Shown: in pieces, positions 26,561 to 41,038 of the stretch | Layout: every line of letters starts with the position of its first letter | How positions within the stretch are numbered: the first letter of the stretch is position 1 | Origin: Crenobacter oryzisoli | GTDB lineage: Bacteria > Pseudomonadota > Gammaproteobacteria > Burkholderiales > Chromobacteriaceae | Direction: 5' to 3' | DNA: 64,000 nucleotides | NCBI RefSeq assembly: GCF_030385785.1 | Contig: NZ_JAUEDK010000016.1 | Span: 22,206-86,205 of the forward strand | Notes under the pieces: generated by a model | What the model was told of the DNA's origin: nothing | What the model saw: only the letters and a program-made list of their open reading frames with translations | The model's database searches: none | Position numbers and translations under genes: made by a program

Positions 26561-27258
26561 TTGTGGGTCGGCTCGATCTGGCTGTCCATCGGGTCTAGCG
26601 TGCGGATCAGCATGATGCTCATGTCCGAGAAACGCTGGTCGGCGCATTCGGCCAAGCTACCGTGCCATTCGGCGTCGCCACGGGTCAGGTTTTCCCAGAC
26701 CTCCACGCGGTGCTCGGCCGGGATGCCGTTTTCCAGCAGGTAGGCGGCGATGTGCCAGGGCATGAACGAACGCGCCTCATCCCACGGGCAGGGGATCACG
26801 ATGGCGTTGCGTTGGTCCTGCAGCACGTGCACCAGGTGACGCTTGAACGGGGTCAGGTCGCCGCGGCGGTGGAAGGTGACGAAGGTGGTTTCGTCGAAGC
26901 ACACCTTGGCGCGCGAGGCCAGGATTTGCGCCGACGAAATGCCCGGGATGGTGTCCACCGGGTGGCCGCAGGCGCGCTCGACACGTTCTAGGTACTGGAA
27001 GCCACTGAAGTGGATGTCACCCATGAACACCACCACGCACTTTTTGCCGGCATGGTGGCGCTCGGCAACAATGTCCAGCTGGGCGACCTGGTCGCGGTAG
27101 CCCATCTGGATCACCTCGGCGGTGTCCGGGATCAGCGAGCGCACCACGTCGATCACCGCGTTGAAGCCGGCCACTACGTCGGCCTCGCGGATCAGTTGGG
27201 CCGAGCGTTGCGGCAGGTAGCCGATGTCGCCGGGGCCGGCGCCGATGCAGACAATCAT
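26557..27258 (-). CDS. cbiE: Precorrin-7 C5-methyltransferase (CbiE)
   Basis: 233 residues of the tetrapyrrole methylase family, matching CbiE, the N-terminal half of CobL. It begins [18 protein letters not shown] and has [14 protein letters not shown] and [16 protein letters not shown]. Length and end show it is the methyltransferase alone. The CbiT half (C15 methylation and decarboxylation) is neither fused nor found elsewhere in the window. It overlaps cobA upstream and cbiX-cobH downstream by 4 bp each. Confidence 0.88.
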   Translation of the reverse strand: MIVCIGAGPGDIGYLPQRSAQLIREADVVAGFNAVIDVVRSLIPDTAEVIQMGYRDQVAQLDIVAERHHAGKKCVVVFMGDIHFSGFQYLERVERACGHPVDTIPGISSAQILASRAKVCFDETTFVTFHRRGDLTPFKRHLVHVLQDQRNAIVIPCPWDEARSFMPWHIAAYLLENGIPAEHRVEVWENLTRGDAEWHGSLAECADQRFSDMSIMLIRTLDPMDSQIEPTHK

Positions 27259-28010
27259 GCGAATTCCTTTTCAATAGTTTGGCCACGCGCCGGCAGGCGG
27301 GAGAGGTCCACGGTCGGGCCGACCACTACCAGCGCCGGGCTGCCGAGGCCGGCAGCGGCGACATCGGCGGCGAGCGTCGCCAGTGTGCCGACCACCTCGC
27401 GCTGTTCCGGGCGGGTGCCGTACTGGATCGCCGCCGCCGGGGTGTCGGCCGGCAGGCCCTGTTGCAATTGTTCGGTGATGAGGCCGAGCCGGCTCATCCC
27501 CATGTAGATCACCAGCGTCATGCCGCTCTTCGCCAGCGCGGCCCAGTCGGGCTCGTCGCCCTGATGGGTGTGGCCCGACACGAAGGTGACGCCGTGTACG
27601 TGGTCGCGGTGGGTGAGCGGGATGCCGAGCGTGGCCGGTACCGCGAGGCCCGCGGTGATGCCGTTGACCACCTCGACCGCTATGCCGGCCGCCAGCAGCG
27701 CCTGCATTTCCTCGCCGCCGCGGCCGAACACGAAGGGATCTCCCCCTTTGACGCGAGCGACGCAGCGGCCGGCGCGCGCTTCGGTGAGCAATCGGGCCTC
27801 GATGTCGGCCTGCGCCACCGACGCACAGCCGCCGCGCTTGCCGACGCGGACCACTTCGGCATGCTTGGGCACGAACTGTAGCACCTCATCGTTGGCGAGA
27901 TCGTCGATCAGCACCACGTCGGCGAGGCCGAGTCGGCGCACCGCCTTCAGCGTCAACAGCTCCACGTCGCCTGGGCCGGCGCCGATCAGGTAAACCTTGC
28001 CTGGTTTCAT
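27255..28010 (-). CDS. cobA: Uroporphyrinogen-III C-methyltransferase
   Basis: 251-residue SUMT that makes precorrin-2 from uroporphyrinogen III with two SAM. Blocks are [77 protein letters not shown] and YMGMSRL. There is no dehydrogenase/ferrochelatase extension, so it is a stand-alone SUMT feeding B12 synthesis. It overlaps both neighbours by 4 bp. Confidence 0.95.
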   Translation of the reverse strand: MKPGKVYLIGAGPGDVELLTLKAVRRLGLADVVLIDDLANDEVLQFVPKHAEVVRVGKRGGCASVAQADIEARLLTEARAGRCVARVKGGDPFVFGRGGEEMQALLAAGIAVEVVNGITAGLAVPATLGIPLTHRDHVHGVTFVSGHTHQGDEPDWAALAKSGMTLVIYMGMSRLGLITEQLQQGLPADTPAAAIQYGTRPEQREVVGTLATLAADVAAAGLGSPALVVVGPTVDLSRLPARGQTIEKEFA

Positions 28011-29931
28011 TGCGGTAGCCTTTCGCGGATGGTCAGCGACAGCTGCTCGCCGGTGAGTTGGTCGAGCGGCAGGTAGTCCGCCATCAGCGCCTGCGCCAGT
28101 TCGCGCGCGCGGCCGAGCTTGACGAAGCCTTCCTCGGTGTCGAGCACCAGCGCTGGCGTGCCGAGGCCGGCAATGCCTTCGGCCAAGGTCAGCGACTCGC
28201 GCCACGGGTCGGCATGGGTGTCGAGCGCGATATTGGCGCGTCCGTCGGAGAGCAGCACCAACAATGGTGTCAGTTCGGACTGTTTCGCCAGCGTCTGTAC
28301 CGCCAGCTGAAGCGCGTGGGCGAGCGGGGTGCGCCCACCGGTGGGTAGCTCGCGCAAGGCCAATTCGGCCTGTTCGACCTGGCGGGTCGGAGCCAGCACC
28401 AACTCGGCGCCCTCGGCGCGGAAGGCGATTACTGCCACTTGGTCGCGACGCTGGTAGGCGTCCTGCAGCAGGCCGAGCACGCAGGATTTCACCAGCTCCA
28501 TGCGGCGGCGTGCCGCCATGGAGCCGGACGCGTCCACCACCAGCAGCACCAGGTTGCCCTCGCGGCCGGCGCGCACTTTCTCGTGCAGGTCGGCGCGGGT
28601 GACGCTGAAGTCGTTCGGGTTGCGCAGCATCGCGTGGCGCAGCGTGGCGTCCACCGCCAGTTGGCTCGGTGCTTCGTTCTTTATTGCGCCGACGGCATGG
28701 CCGCGCCGCGCGCCGCTGACGCTGCTGCGCCGGCCGCTGGCCTCGTGCGCCGTGAGCGCCGTTACCTCAATTCGGCCAATCTCGGCGGCCGGGCCGGCGG
28801 CGAATACCTGCAACTGATCCGCCGCGTGGCTGGGCTGTTCGTTGTCGTCATTTGCAGCATCGGTTTCGCTCGGATTGCTCTCGGCATCGCCTTGGCCGAA
28901 TTCGCTTTGCGGCGGCGGAGGTGGTGGCGACGCCTGGCGTGTCAGCTCGTCGAGCTTGTCTCGGTCGAGGCCGGGCTGCTCGAACGGCTTTTTGCGGCGC
29001 CGGTGCGGCAGCACCAGCTCGGCCGCATCGCGCACGTCCTCGGCCGTGACGGTATCGCGGCCGGCCAGCGCGGCGATCGCTCGTGCCGCCTTGTGCATCA
29101 CGATGTCGGCGCGAAGGCTGGCTACCTCGAACTCGCAGCACAGCTCGCTGATGAAGGACAGCAGCGAGTCGGGCAGGGCAACGCCGGCGATATTGTCCTG
29201 TGCGGCGTGGATCGTCGCGCGCAGCGCGTCGGTGTCGGCCTGCCAGGTGGCGATGAAGCCCGCCGGGTCGGCCTCGAACGCCAGGCGGCGGCGTACCACC
29301 TCGGTGCGCACCACTGGGTCGCGCGGCGCACTGACTTCCACCATCAGGCCGAAGCGGTCGAGCAACTGCGGGCGCAGCTCGCCTTCTTCCAGGTTCATCG
29401 TACCGAGCAGGGTGATGCGCGCCGGGTGGCTGATCGCCAGGCCCTCGCGTTCCACCGTGTTGCGGCCCATCGCCGACACGTCCAGCAGCACGTCCACCAG
29501 GTGGTCGGCCAGCAGGTTCACCTCGTCGATGTACAGCAGTCCACGGTGTGCGGCGGCCAAGAGACCGGGCTGGAACGCCTTCTTGCCGTCCTTCAGCGCG
29601 CGCTCGAAGTCGAGGCTGCCGAGTACGCGGTCCTCGGTAGCGCCGAGCGGCAGGTTGACGAACGGCACGGGCGAATGGCGGTGCTCGGCGCTGCCGCTCT
29701 GGCAGGCTTCGCATTCGGTCAACGGCGCGTCCGGGGCGCAGTTGAAGGCGCAGCCGGCGACGCGCTCGATTGGCGGCAGCACGTCGGTCAGGCCGCGCGC
29801 GGCGGTGCTCTTGGCCGTGCCCTTATCACCGCGGATCAGCACACCGCCCAGGGTCGGGTCGATCGCGCACAGCAGCAGCGCGCGCTTCAGTTGTTCCTGG
29901 CCGACGATGGCGGCGAAGGGGTAGTTGTGTC

Positions 29932-29935
<4 letters not shown>
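28007..29935 (-). CDS. ChlI-ChlD-type magnesium/cobalt chelatase subunit
   Basis: 642 residues. The N-terminal AAA+ ATPase (ChlI/BchI type) has Walker [10 protein letters not shown] (36-44), [23 protein letters not shown] and a sensor region. A Pro-rich then acidic linker ([14 protein letters not shown]...) joins it to a C-terminal von Willebrand A domain with the MIDAS motif DASGSM (about 468-473). Next to cobN it is the expected replacement for CobS and CobT in the ATP-dependent cobaltochelatase. The start at 29935 overlaps the cobN stop by 4 bp. Confidence 0.92.
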
Positions 29936-34079
<4,144 letters not shown>

Positions 34080-34083
<4 letters not shown>

Positions 34084-34409
34084 GCTTCACCCTCCGGTTC
34101 TACATCGCCGATACCGAGCTTGTGGAAGATCAGCGGTTCGACCGGACAACCGTCACGCAGATGTTCGGGCACGATGCGCCGGATAGCGTCGGCGTCGACC
34201 TTGCGGTACCAGACACCGTCCGGATACACGGCGAGAATCGGCCCTTCCTTGCAGACCGCGAAGCAGTGGGTGCGGGTGCGCTTGGCGCGCAGGCCTTCGC
34301 AGGCGTCGATGGTCTGGCCGAGTACCTTGAACATTTCTTCGGCTTCGACGCCGTTCTCGGTGCAGCGCGGTCCGGTGCACATCAGCACGTGTTTGTAATG
34401 GAGTCTCAT
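34080..34409 (-). CDS. Small thioredoxin-like [2Fe-2S] ferredoxin, B12-operon associated
   Basis: 109 residues. [20 protein letters not shown] and [22 protein letters not shown] give the C-x4-C and C-x3-C cysteine pattern of thioredoxin-fold [2Fe-2S] ferredoxins. It lies between the Ni/Co permease and cobN and overlaps cobN by 4 bp, so it is part of the cobalamin operon. It may supply electrons for a corrin-ring or cobalt reduction step (inference). The start at 34409 is used because the upstream extension is a shadow of the intergenic region. Confidence 0.85.
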
Positions 34410-34476
34410 GGCATTTGCCGTAGGTTGACGACGCGCGGCCCGGAAAGTCGCATGCAGGGCGCCTCGTCCGGATATC

Positions 34477-35532
34477 TCAATGGCCGTCGGCCAGGGTGTC
34501 GTAGCGCTTCCATTTGTAGATGGCCGCCGAAACCACCCAGCTTGCCACGAAAAGCGCGATGACAATGTAACCAAAATGAGCCAGGTTCTCGTTCAGGGTC
34601 GCGACGATGTCCCAGATTCCACCGGCCAGCTCGAACTTCCGGGCAATCAGGCCGAGCGCTTCCAGCCCGCCGATCACGACGGCGATTACGACTGACACCA
34701 GGGTGATGGTCAGGTTGTACCAGAGCTTGCGTACCGGCTTGACGAAGGCCCAGCCGTAGGCACCAACCATCAACATGCTGTCCAGCGTGTCGACCAGCGA
34801 CATGCCGGCGGCGAACAGGACGGGCAGCGCCAGAATGTGCCACACCGGCACGATGTCGACCGAGTGCGTGGCCGACAGGGCGAACAGGCCGACCTCGGTG
34901 GCGGTGTCAAAACCCAGGCCAAACAAAAAGCCGATCGGAAACATGTGCCAGCTCTTGGTGACGAGTCGGAATAGCGGCCGCAACAGGCGGGCGAGCAGGC
35001 CGCGGTTGCCAAGAAGGATATCGAGCTGTTCCTCGCTGACGGGCGTGCCGCGCTGCATAAGCCGGAAATTGCGCCACACCCCACGCAGCACGTTCATGTT
35101 GTAGAGCGCGATGACCAGCAGAAACAGCGCGGAAACCCCGGTGCCGATCAGGCTACCGGTCTCGCTGAACGACTTCATTTGACCCTGCAAGGTGGCCGTG
35201 GCGAACAGGATGACCACGACGCCGATCAGCACGATGGTCGAGTGGCCTGCGGCGAAAAAGAAACCGACTGCGAGCGGGCGCTGGTTGTCCTGCATCAGTT
35301 TGCGCACAGTGTTGTCGATGGCGGCGATGTGGTCGGCGTCGACGGCGTGGCGCAGGCCGAGCAGGTAGGCGAGCAGGGCGGTTCCGGCCAGCGCCGGGTG
35401 GCCGGCGAAGGCGGTCAGTGCCCAGAACCAGGCGGCCAGATTGATGCCGACCAGGAGCGCGAGCAGACCGAGTGGCACGCGGCGGGATAGCGGGCTTCGA
35501 GAAAGAGAAGACTGCAACAACGGCGAAGACAT
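34477..35532 (-). CDS. NiCoT-family nickel/cobalt permease
   Basis: 351-residue inner-membrane transporter of the HoxN/NixA/NhlF family. The signature RHAVDADHIAAIDN (61-74, HX4DH in helix II) is intact. Later family blocks LFGLGFDTATEVGLF (about 147-165), LFAAGMSLVDTLDSMLM and the C-terminal ALGLIARKFELAGGIW are present. It is the first gene behind the cobalamin riboswitch, so cobalt is the likely physiological substrate. AAGGACA precedes the ATG. Confidence 0.94.
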   Translation of the reverse strand: MSSPLLQSSLSRSPLSRRVPLGLLALLVGINLAAWFWALTAFAGHPALAGTALLAYLLGLRHAVDADHIAAIDNTVRKLMQDNQRPLAVGFFFAAGHSTIVLIGVVVILFATATLQGQMKSFSETGSLIGTGVSALFLLVIALYNMNVLRGVWRNFRLMQRGTPVSEEQLDILLGNRGLLARLLRPLFRLVTKSWHMFPIGFLFGLGFDTATEVGLFALSATHSVDIVPVWHILALPVLFAAGMSLVDTLDSMLMVGAYGWAFVKPVRKLWYNLTITLVSVVIAVVIGGLEALGLIARKFELAGGIWDIVATLNENLAHFGYIVIALFVASWVVSAAIYKWKRYDTLADGH

Positions 35533-35576
35533 AATTAGGGTGTCCTTGGAGCAGGAGCATCGCCGCGAGAGAGGAC

Positions 35577-35596
35577 AAAACGACCGGTTTCGGTCG
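35577..35596 (-). terminator. Terminator hairpin of the riboswitch expression platform
   Basis: CGACCG (35581-35586) and CGGTCG (35591-35596) pair around a 4-base loop; on the minus strand UUUUG follows. Its position between the B12 box and the permease start fits B12-dependent termination. Confidence 0.6.
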
Positions 35597-35644
35597 CTCG
35601 TTGTATCCCCCGGTGCACCCCGCCCGGTTTCAACCCACGTCGAC

Positions 35645-35803
35645 TGAAGATGATGGCCGGTCTCCTGGCTCGTGCGTCATTGCCGAAGCGCGCCTTCCCG
35701 GGAAAACCCAGTGGCGTGTTTGCGCTGGCTCGTCACTTACAGTTGCGGGGGCAGCCGCGGCATCGCACCGCGTTCCCGTTTCACCCGTGAAGGGCACCAT
35801 CAT
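35645..35803 (-). promoter_or_regulatory. Cobalamin riboswitch
   Basis: On the minus strand the 5' part has GGTGCCCTTCACGGGTGAAACGGGAA and then GCCGCGGCTGCCCCCGCAACTGTAAGT (in overlapping pieces), both standard cobalamin riboswitch elements. The B12 box AGCCAGGAGACCGGCCAT lies at 35653-35670. It stands about 120 bases upstream of the NiCoT gene and would repress uptake and synthesis when adenosylcobalamin is abundant. Confidence 0.95.
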
Positions 35804-35815
35804 GAACTGGCGCGG

Positions 35816-35844
35816 ATGATACGTGATGACGACATGGATGTGAA
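35816..35844 (-). promoter_or_regulatory. Putative promoter of the cobalamin operon
   Basis: TTCACA (-35, 35839-35844), 17-bp spacer, TATCAT (-10, 35816-35821) on the minus strand. It puts the transcription start near 35809, just before the first riboswitch element. A perfect 10-bp inverted repeat (35840-35863) overlaps the -35; it may be the tail hairpin of the cobC transcript or an operator. Confidence 0.55.
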
Positions 35845-35947
35845 CCGCCGGTCGGCGGTTCACGATCTTGTGGTGGGGGTGGGGGCGATCTGGGTGGAGA
35901 AGTGCGCCGGCTTGTTGCAACCGGGCATTTTTCACCCGCTTGCGGAT

Positions 35948-36931
35948 TTAGCCACGCAATTCGGCCAACGCCTCGGCCAGCCGTTGCCAGCCGGCCTCGT
36001 CGGGAGGAAGACCGAAGCGCACGCTTGCGGGCGCGGCGAAGTGGCGGGTGAGGATGCCGCGCCGAGCCAGCACCTCGTGGATGGTTTGGGCGTCGGAGCG
36101 CTGCAGCCACTGGAACAACGGCGTGCCGCCAGTCGGCGTCAGGCCATGTTCGGCCAACAGGGCCGCGAGGCGGGTGCCGTCGGCGGCCAAGCGCTGACGG
36201 GCGGTTACCTGCCAGTCGGTGTCGAGCAGGGCGAGCCGTGCAGCTGCACGCGCAGGGCCGGCCAGCGTCCAGGGCCCCAGCTCTTCGCGCAGCGCGTCGA
36301 GCAGCTCGCTCCAGGCGAACACGAAGCCGACCCGCGCGCCGGCGAGGCCGAAGAACTTGCCGAGCGAGCGCAGCACGATCAGGCCCGGCAGGCCAGCCTG
36401 CGGCACCAGGCTCTCCTCGGGCGTGCAGTCCATGAACGCCTCGTCGACGATCAGCCAGCCGCCGCGTTCGGCCAACGTGGCCCGCCAGCCTTGCAGCGTG
36501 TCGACCGAAAAGCGCTGGCCGGTCGGATTATTCGGGTTGACTAGAAGCAGCACGTCGAGCGTCGGCAGTGCGGCATCGATCGCGTCCGGCTCCAGCGGCA
36601 TGACTTGGAGGCCGTGACGCTGCCAAGCATGGGCGTGTTCGGCATAGCTGGTAGAGAGCACGCCGACGCGGCCGGCCGGGCGCAGCAGCGGCAGTGCCTG
36701 GATCGCCGCCTGCGAGCCGGCCACCGGCAGCAGGTTGACGCTGCCGTAATAGTCGGCCGCGGCGGCTTCCAGGCCGTCGTGCTCCTCAGGCAGGCGCTGC
36801 CAGCAGCTCGCCGGCAAGGCGGGTACCAGCCAACCCTGCGGGTTCAGGCCGGTGGACAGGTCGAGCCATTGCTCTCGAGGGATGCCGTAGCGGCGCGCCG
36901 CGGCGATTAGGCCGCCGCCGTGCTCAAGCAT
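35948..36931 (-). CDS. cobC: Threonine-phosphate decarboxylase-like PLP enzyme
   Basis: 327-residue class-I aminotransferase-fold enzyme. The N-terminus MLEHGGGLIAAARRYGIPREQWLDLSTGLNPQGW is the CobC/CobD motif. PLP contacts are NPNNPTG (132-138), DEAFMD and the Schiff-base lysine K192 in LRSLGKFFGLAGARVGF. It makes or supplies (R)-1-amino-2-propanol (phosphate) for the nucleotide loop. Its start overlaps the cbiB stop by 8 bp. Named cobC in aerobic nomenclature and cobD in Salmonella nomenclature. Confidence 0.92.
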   Translation of the reverse strand: MLEHGGGLIAAARRYGIPREQWLDLSTGLNPQGWLVPALPASCWQRLPEEHDGLEAAAADYYGSVNLLPVAGSQAAIQALPLLRPAGRVGVLSTSYAEHAHAWQRHGLQVMPLEPDAIDAALPTLDVLLLVNPNNPTGQRFSVDTLQGWRATLAERGGWLIVDEAFMDCTPEESLVPQAGLPGLIVLRSLGKFFGLAGARVGFVFAWSELLDALREELGPWTLAGPARAAARLALLDTDWQVTARQRLAADGTRLAALLAEHGLTPTGGTPLFQWLQRSDAQTIHEVLARRGILTRHFAAPASVRFGLPPDEAGWQRLAEALAELRG

Positions 36932-37862
36932 AGAAGTATCCCAAGGGCAGGCCGATCGCCAGCGCCAGCATCACCCACAGCCACAGGCCGCGGCTGACCA
37001 GGCGCTGTGCGCGCAGAATGTCGGCCGCCTCCGGTGCGTGGCCCAGACCTAGCGACGGGCGCTCCTTGAGGCTGCCGTGGTAGACGGCAGCACCGCCCAG
37101 CTCCACGCCCAGCGAGCCGGCGCCAGCCGCCATCACCGGGCCTGCGTTCGGGCTGTACCAGGTCGGCGCCTGTTCGCGCCAGCAGCGCAGCGCGTCCTGG
37201 CGCTTGCCCAGCAGTGCATAGGTCAGCGCGGTCAGGCGGGCGGGAATGTAATTCATCACGTCGTCGAGCCGCGCCGCCGCCCAGCCGAAGTGCAGGTAGC
37301 GCTCATTCTTGTAGCCCCACATCGCGTCCATGGTGTTGACCAGCCGGTACAGCACCGCGCCGGGCGCACCGAGCACCAGATACCAGAACACCGTGGCGAA
37401 CACCGCGTCGCTGCCGTTTTCCAGCACCGATTCGACGGTGGCGCGTGCAACGTCCTGCTCGGAGAGCCGCGAGGTGTCGCGGCTAACTATCATGCCGACA
37501 CGCTGACGCGCCAGCTGCAGGTCGCCGGCCTGCAGCGCTTCGCGTACCGCGGCAGCGTGCTGGTCCAGGCTCTTGGCGCCCAGCGTGAGGTAGAGCAGCA
37601 AGATGGTGTAGAACCAGCCGATGTAGGGCAGCCAGTCGAACAGCGCCGCCAGCAGGGTCAACGGCACCAGAAGCAGCGCGAGGCCGATCGCGCCGCGCAC
37701 TCGCATGCGCTTGACCGATTCGCCCTGCGGGTCGGCTGGATAGAGCTTGCCCTCTACCCAGCGCACCAGCCGGCCAAAGCCGACCAGCGGATGAAAGCGT
37801 GGCGGTTCGCCGAACAGTTTGTCGATCAGGACGGCCAGCAACAGAAAAACGGATGTGAACAC
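36924..37862 (-). CDS. cbiB: Adenosylcobinamide-phosphate synthase
   Basis: 312-residue membrane protein (CbiB, or CobD in aerobic nomenclature) that attaches aminopropanol to adenosylcobyrate. LIDKLFGEPPRFHPLVGFGRLV is the N-terminal signature; VSRDTSRLSEQDVARATVESVLENGSDAVFATVFWY and NTMDAMWGYKNERYLHFGWAAARLDD follow. Hydrophobic segments lie at both ends and near residues 55-95. Upstream of and overlapping cobC, divergent from cobQ. Confidence 0.95.
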   Translation of the reverse strand: MFTSVFLLLAVLIDKLFGEPPRFHPLVGFGRLVRWVEGKLYPADPQGESVKRMRVRGAIGLALLLVPLTLLAALFDWLPYIGWFYTILLLYLTLGAKSLDQHAAAVREALQAGDLQLARQRVGMIVSRDTSRLSEQDVARATVESVLENGSDAVFATVFWYLVLGAPGAVLYRLVNTMDAMWGYKNERYLHFGWAAARLDDVMNYIPARLTALTYALLGKRQDALRCWREQAPTWYSPNAGPVMAAGAGSLGVELGGAAVYHGSLKERPSLGLGHAPEAADILRAQRLVSRGLWLWVMLALAIGLPLGYFYA

Positions 37863-37995
37863 CGGATGCGCCTATATAATCACGGGCTTTTCTTCGCGAT
37901 GACGCTGCGTTTTACGGGCGCCGTCGGCGAAAGACAGCCGAATCGAAAGCCGCCATTTTAGGGCCAACGCCCGAAAAATGCGCGCGGAGTTAGCC

Positions 37996-39468
37996 ATGCC
38001 AGCCAAAACCCTCATGATCCAGGGCACCACCTCGGATGCCGGCAAGAGCACCCTCGCCACCGGGCTGTGCCGCCTATTGGCGCGGCGCGGCGTGCGGGTG
38101 GCGCCGTTCAAACCGCAGAACATGGCGCTCAACAGCGCGGTCACCGTCGACGGTGGCGAGATCGGCCGCTCACAGGCGGCGCAGGCGCTGGCCTGCGGCG
38201 TCGAGCCGCATACCGACATGAACCCTATCCTGCTCAAGCCCAACAGCAACACCGGCTCACAGGTGATCGTGCAGGGGCGGGTGCTGTCGAACATGGACGC
38301 GGTGAGCTACCACGCCTACAAGCCGCGCGCGATGCAGGCGGTGCTGGAGTCGCACCAAAGGTTGGCCGAACAATACCAGTTCGTCGTGGTGGAGGGCGCC
38401 GGCAGCCCGGCCGAGATCAATCTGCGCGAGGGCGACATCGCCAATATGGGCTTTGCCGAGGCGGTGGACTGCCCGGTGGTGCTGGTGGCCGACATCGACC
38501 GTGGCGGCGTGTTCGCCCATTTGGTCGGTACGTTGGCGCTCTTGTCGGAAAGTGAGCAGGCGCGGGTGGTGGGGCTGGTGATCAACCGCTTTCGCGGCGA
38601 CGTGGCGCTGCTGCAATCGGGCATCGACTGGCTGGAGCGCCACACCGGCAAGCCGGTGCTTGGCGTGCTGCCCTATCTGCAAGGGCTACACATCGAGGCC
38701 GAGGACAGCCTGAGCCAGGGCGCTGTTCGGCCAGCCTTGGCGGCCGAACAGCGCCTGCGCGTGGTCGCCCCAGCCTTGCCTCGCCTGAGTAATCACACCG
38801 ATTTCGACGCGCTGCGCCTGCATCCGCAGGTGGAGGTAACGGTGGTGCGCGCTGGCGAAACCGTGCCGCCGGCAGATCTGATCGTGCTGCCCGGCAGCAA
38901 GAACGTGCGTCACGACCTCGACTGGCTGCGCGCCAACGGCTGGGAGCCGGCGATCCGACGCCATCTGCGCTACGGCGGCAAGCTCATCGGCATCTGTGGT
39001 GGCTTTCAGATGCTGGGTACGCAGCTGCACGACCCCCTGGGGCTGGAGAGCGCCGCCGGCAGCTCGGGTGGCCTTGGTCTGCTTGATATGGAGACCACGC
39101 TCACCGAGCAGAAGCGGCTGGAGCGGGTGGAAGGGCGCCTCACCTTCGCCGACGCGGCGGTCAGCGGCTACGAGATCCACATGGGCGTGTCGAGCGGCCC
39201 GGCTCTCGATGCCCCGGCTGTCATGATGCCGGGCGGGGCGGACGGCGCGGTGTCCGCCGACGGTCAGGTGCTCGGTACCTATCTGCACGGCCTGTTCGAC
39301 CACCCCGAAGCCTGTCAAGCGCTGCTGGCCTGGGCAGGGGTGGCCGAGCCGGTCGTGGTCGACTACCGCGCCGAACGCGAGCGCCATATCGACCGCTTGG
39401 CCGATCTACTCGAACAGCACCTCGACCTGTCACGCATCGCCGCCCAACTGCCGACCGGGCTGTTTTAA
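37996..39468 (+). CDS. cobQ: Cobyric acid synthase
   Basis: 490 residues. CobQ/CbiP amidates the b, d, e and g side chains of adenosylcobyrinate a,c-diamide. The N-terminal ATPase is [36 protein letters not shown] and [19 protein letters not shown] follow. The C-terminal glutaminase has its nucleophile near C334 in [10 protein letters not shown] and YLHGLFDHP with the catalytic His. The ATG at 37996 follows GGAG (37986-37989); the ATG 18 bases upstream has none. It is divergent from cbiB. Confidence 0.95.
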   Translation: MPAKTLMIQGTTSDAGKSTLATGLCRLLARRGVRVAPFKPQNMALNSAVTVDGGEIGRSQAAQALACGVEPHTDMNPILLKPNSNTGSQVIVQGRVLSNMDAVSYHAYKPRAMQAVLESHQRLAEQYQFVVVEGAGSPAEINLREGDIANMGFAEAVDCPVVLVADIDRGGVFAHLVGTLALLSESEQARVVGLVINRFRGDVALLQSGIDWLERHTGKPVLGVLPYLQGLHIEAEDSLSQGAVRPALAAEQRLRVVAPALPRLSNHTDFDALRLHPQVEVTVVRAGETVPPADLIVLPGSKNVRHDLDWLRANGWEPAIRRHLRYGGKLIGICGGFQMLGTQLHDPLGLESAAGSSGGLGLLDMETTLTEQKRLERVEGRLTFADAAVSGYEIHMGVSSGPALDAPAVMMPGGADGAVSADGQVLGTYLHGLFDHPEACQALLAWAGVAEPVVVDYRAERERHIDRLADLLEQHLDLSRIAAQLPTGLF

Positions 39469-39569
39469 GGCCGGTCTCAAGCGCTGTTCGCGGAGCCTGG
39501 CCCGGCGCCCGCCAACGACAAGTGGGGGTGGCCCGGCAAGGCATGGAAGGGGTGGTGAATCGTCCTGGC

Positions 39570-41005
39570 TTACCAACCACCGCCCAGAGTCCGGAATGTC
39601 GCTACCGCCGCGCGGGCGTCGGCGGCGCGCACTTGGGCTTGCTGGTCGCGCGTGGCCAGTAAACGGCGTTCCTCATCCAACACCTCGAACAGGCTGACCG
39701 CGCCGCCGCGATAGGCTTCTTCCGACGTATCGCGCGCCTGAGTCTGCGCCGCCACCTGCACCTTCAGCTCGAGGCCCTGCGCCTCCAACTGGGTCAACGT
39801 GACGATGGCGTTTTCCACATCCTCGGTCGCGCGCAGCATGCTCTGCCGATAGCGCGCTAGCGCCTCGGCCTCGCCGCCCTTGGCCGCGGCCACTTCCGCA
39901 TCCACCCGACCAAAGTCGAACAGGCGCCATCGCAACCCGGCGGCGGCCTGTGGCTGGAACGCGGCCGCCGTCAGCAGCTGGCCGCTGCTCAGACTGACGA
40001 AACCCAGTAGCGCCGACAGCGTCAGTTGCGGATAGTACTGGGCCGTCGCCGCGCCGATGCGGGCATTCGACGCCGCCAGGCGCCGCTCGGCGGCGATCAC
40101 GTCCGGGCGGCGGCGCAGCAGTTGTGCCGGCCCTCGCGATGCGGCGATGGCCGGGACAGTGTAGCGCTCGACCGGCCGGGCCAGTTCGCTCGCATAGCTG
40201 CCGGGCGTCGCGCCCATCAGCACATCCAGGCGGTTGAGCTGGACCTCGCGTTCTATCGCCAGCGGCGGCAGGCTGGCACGAGTCTGTGCCAGTTGGGCCT
40301 CGGCCAGGGCCTGCTCGCGGCGCGTCGCCAAGCCGCCGGCCAAGCGCAGCTGCACCAGGTTCAGCAGGTGCGCGTCTGCGCTTCGGCCAGCGCGATGCGC
40401 TGCTGGGCCGCCCGCACCCGGAAGTAGGCGTCGGCCACCTCGGCCGCGATCGACACCCGCAGATCGAGCCGGTCTGCCTCCGCGGCCTGTGCCTCGGCAT
40501 CGGCCGCCTCCGCCTGGCGCTTCAGCCCGCCGAACAAATCCGCCTCCCAGCTGGCGCCGGCGCCGATATCGTACAGGCTCTGGTTGCGCGAGTAGCCTGG
40601 AAAGGCGCTGGCGATCTTGCCGAGCGGACTCAGCAGCGACTGGTGCTCGCGCTGCGCGTCGGCGCCAAGGCTGGCCTCGGGCAGGCGCTGCGCACCGGCC
40701 TCGTCGGCAGCCGCGCGCGCCTGGGCGACCCGGGCAAGTGCCGCTTTCAGGTCGAGGTTCTGCGCCAGCGCCCGCCCGATCAGCCGGCTCAACACCGGAT
40801 CGTCGAAGCCCTGTCACCAGCTATCGAGTGTCGGCGCCGCGCGCGTGGTCTGTCTGGCTGTCAGGGCCGGCGCATTGTGGTAGGCGGCCGGTTCGGCCAG
40901 GGGCGGGCGGTGGTAGTCGGGGCCGGCCGCGCAGCCTGCCAGGCTCAGCGCCAGGCTGCTCAGCAATAGCGAAGCGCCTCGCGGCGGGCGCACTGACTTG
41001 CTCAT
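39570..41005 (-). pseudogene. NodT/OprM-type outer-membrane efflux factor, disrupted
   Basis: An outer-membrane channel lipoprotein split over two frames. The N-terminus has a lipoprotein signal (LLLSSLALSLAGCAAGPDYHRPP). A TGA at 40814-40816 interrupts LDSW-*-QGFDDPVLSRLIGRAL, where the family has WW. The frame continues through ADEAGAQRLPEASLGADAQRE and SWEADLFGGLKRQ, then shifts by one base near 40370-40376. The C-terminal half is intact in the other frame (HLLNLVQLRLAGGLATRREQALAEAQ...RRPDVIAAERRLAASNARIGAA...FDFGRVDAEVA). Probably the third component of the emrA/emrB pump encoded divergently. Confidence 0.87.
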
Positions 41006-41038
41006 GATGCTTCCTTCTTGCTTGATTCGGATCGGTTG

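Noticed and set aside
35840..35863. Perfect 10-bp inverted repeat as a definite terminator of cobC
   Set aside because: No U-tract on the minus strand and it overlaps the predicted cob operon -35; role left open.
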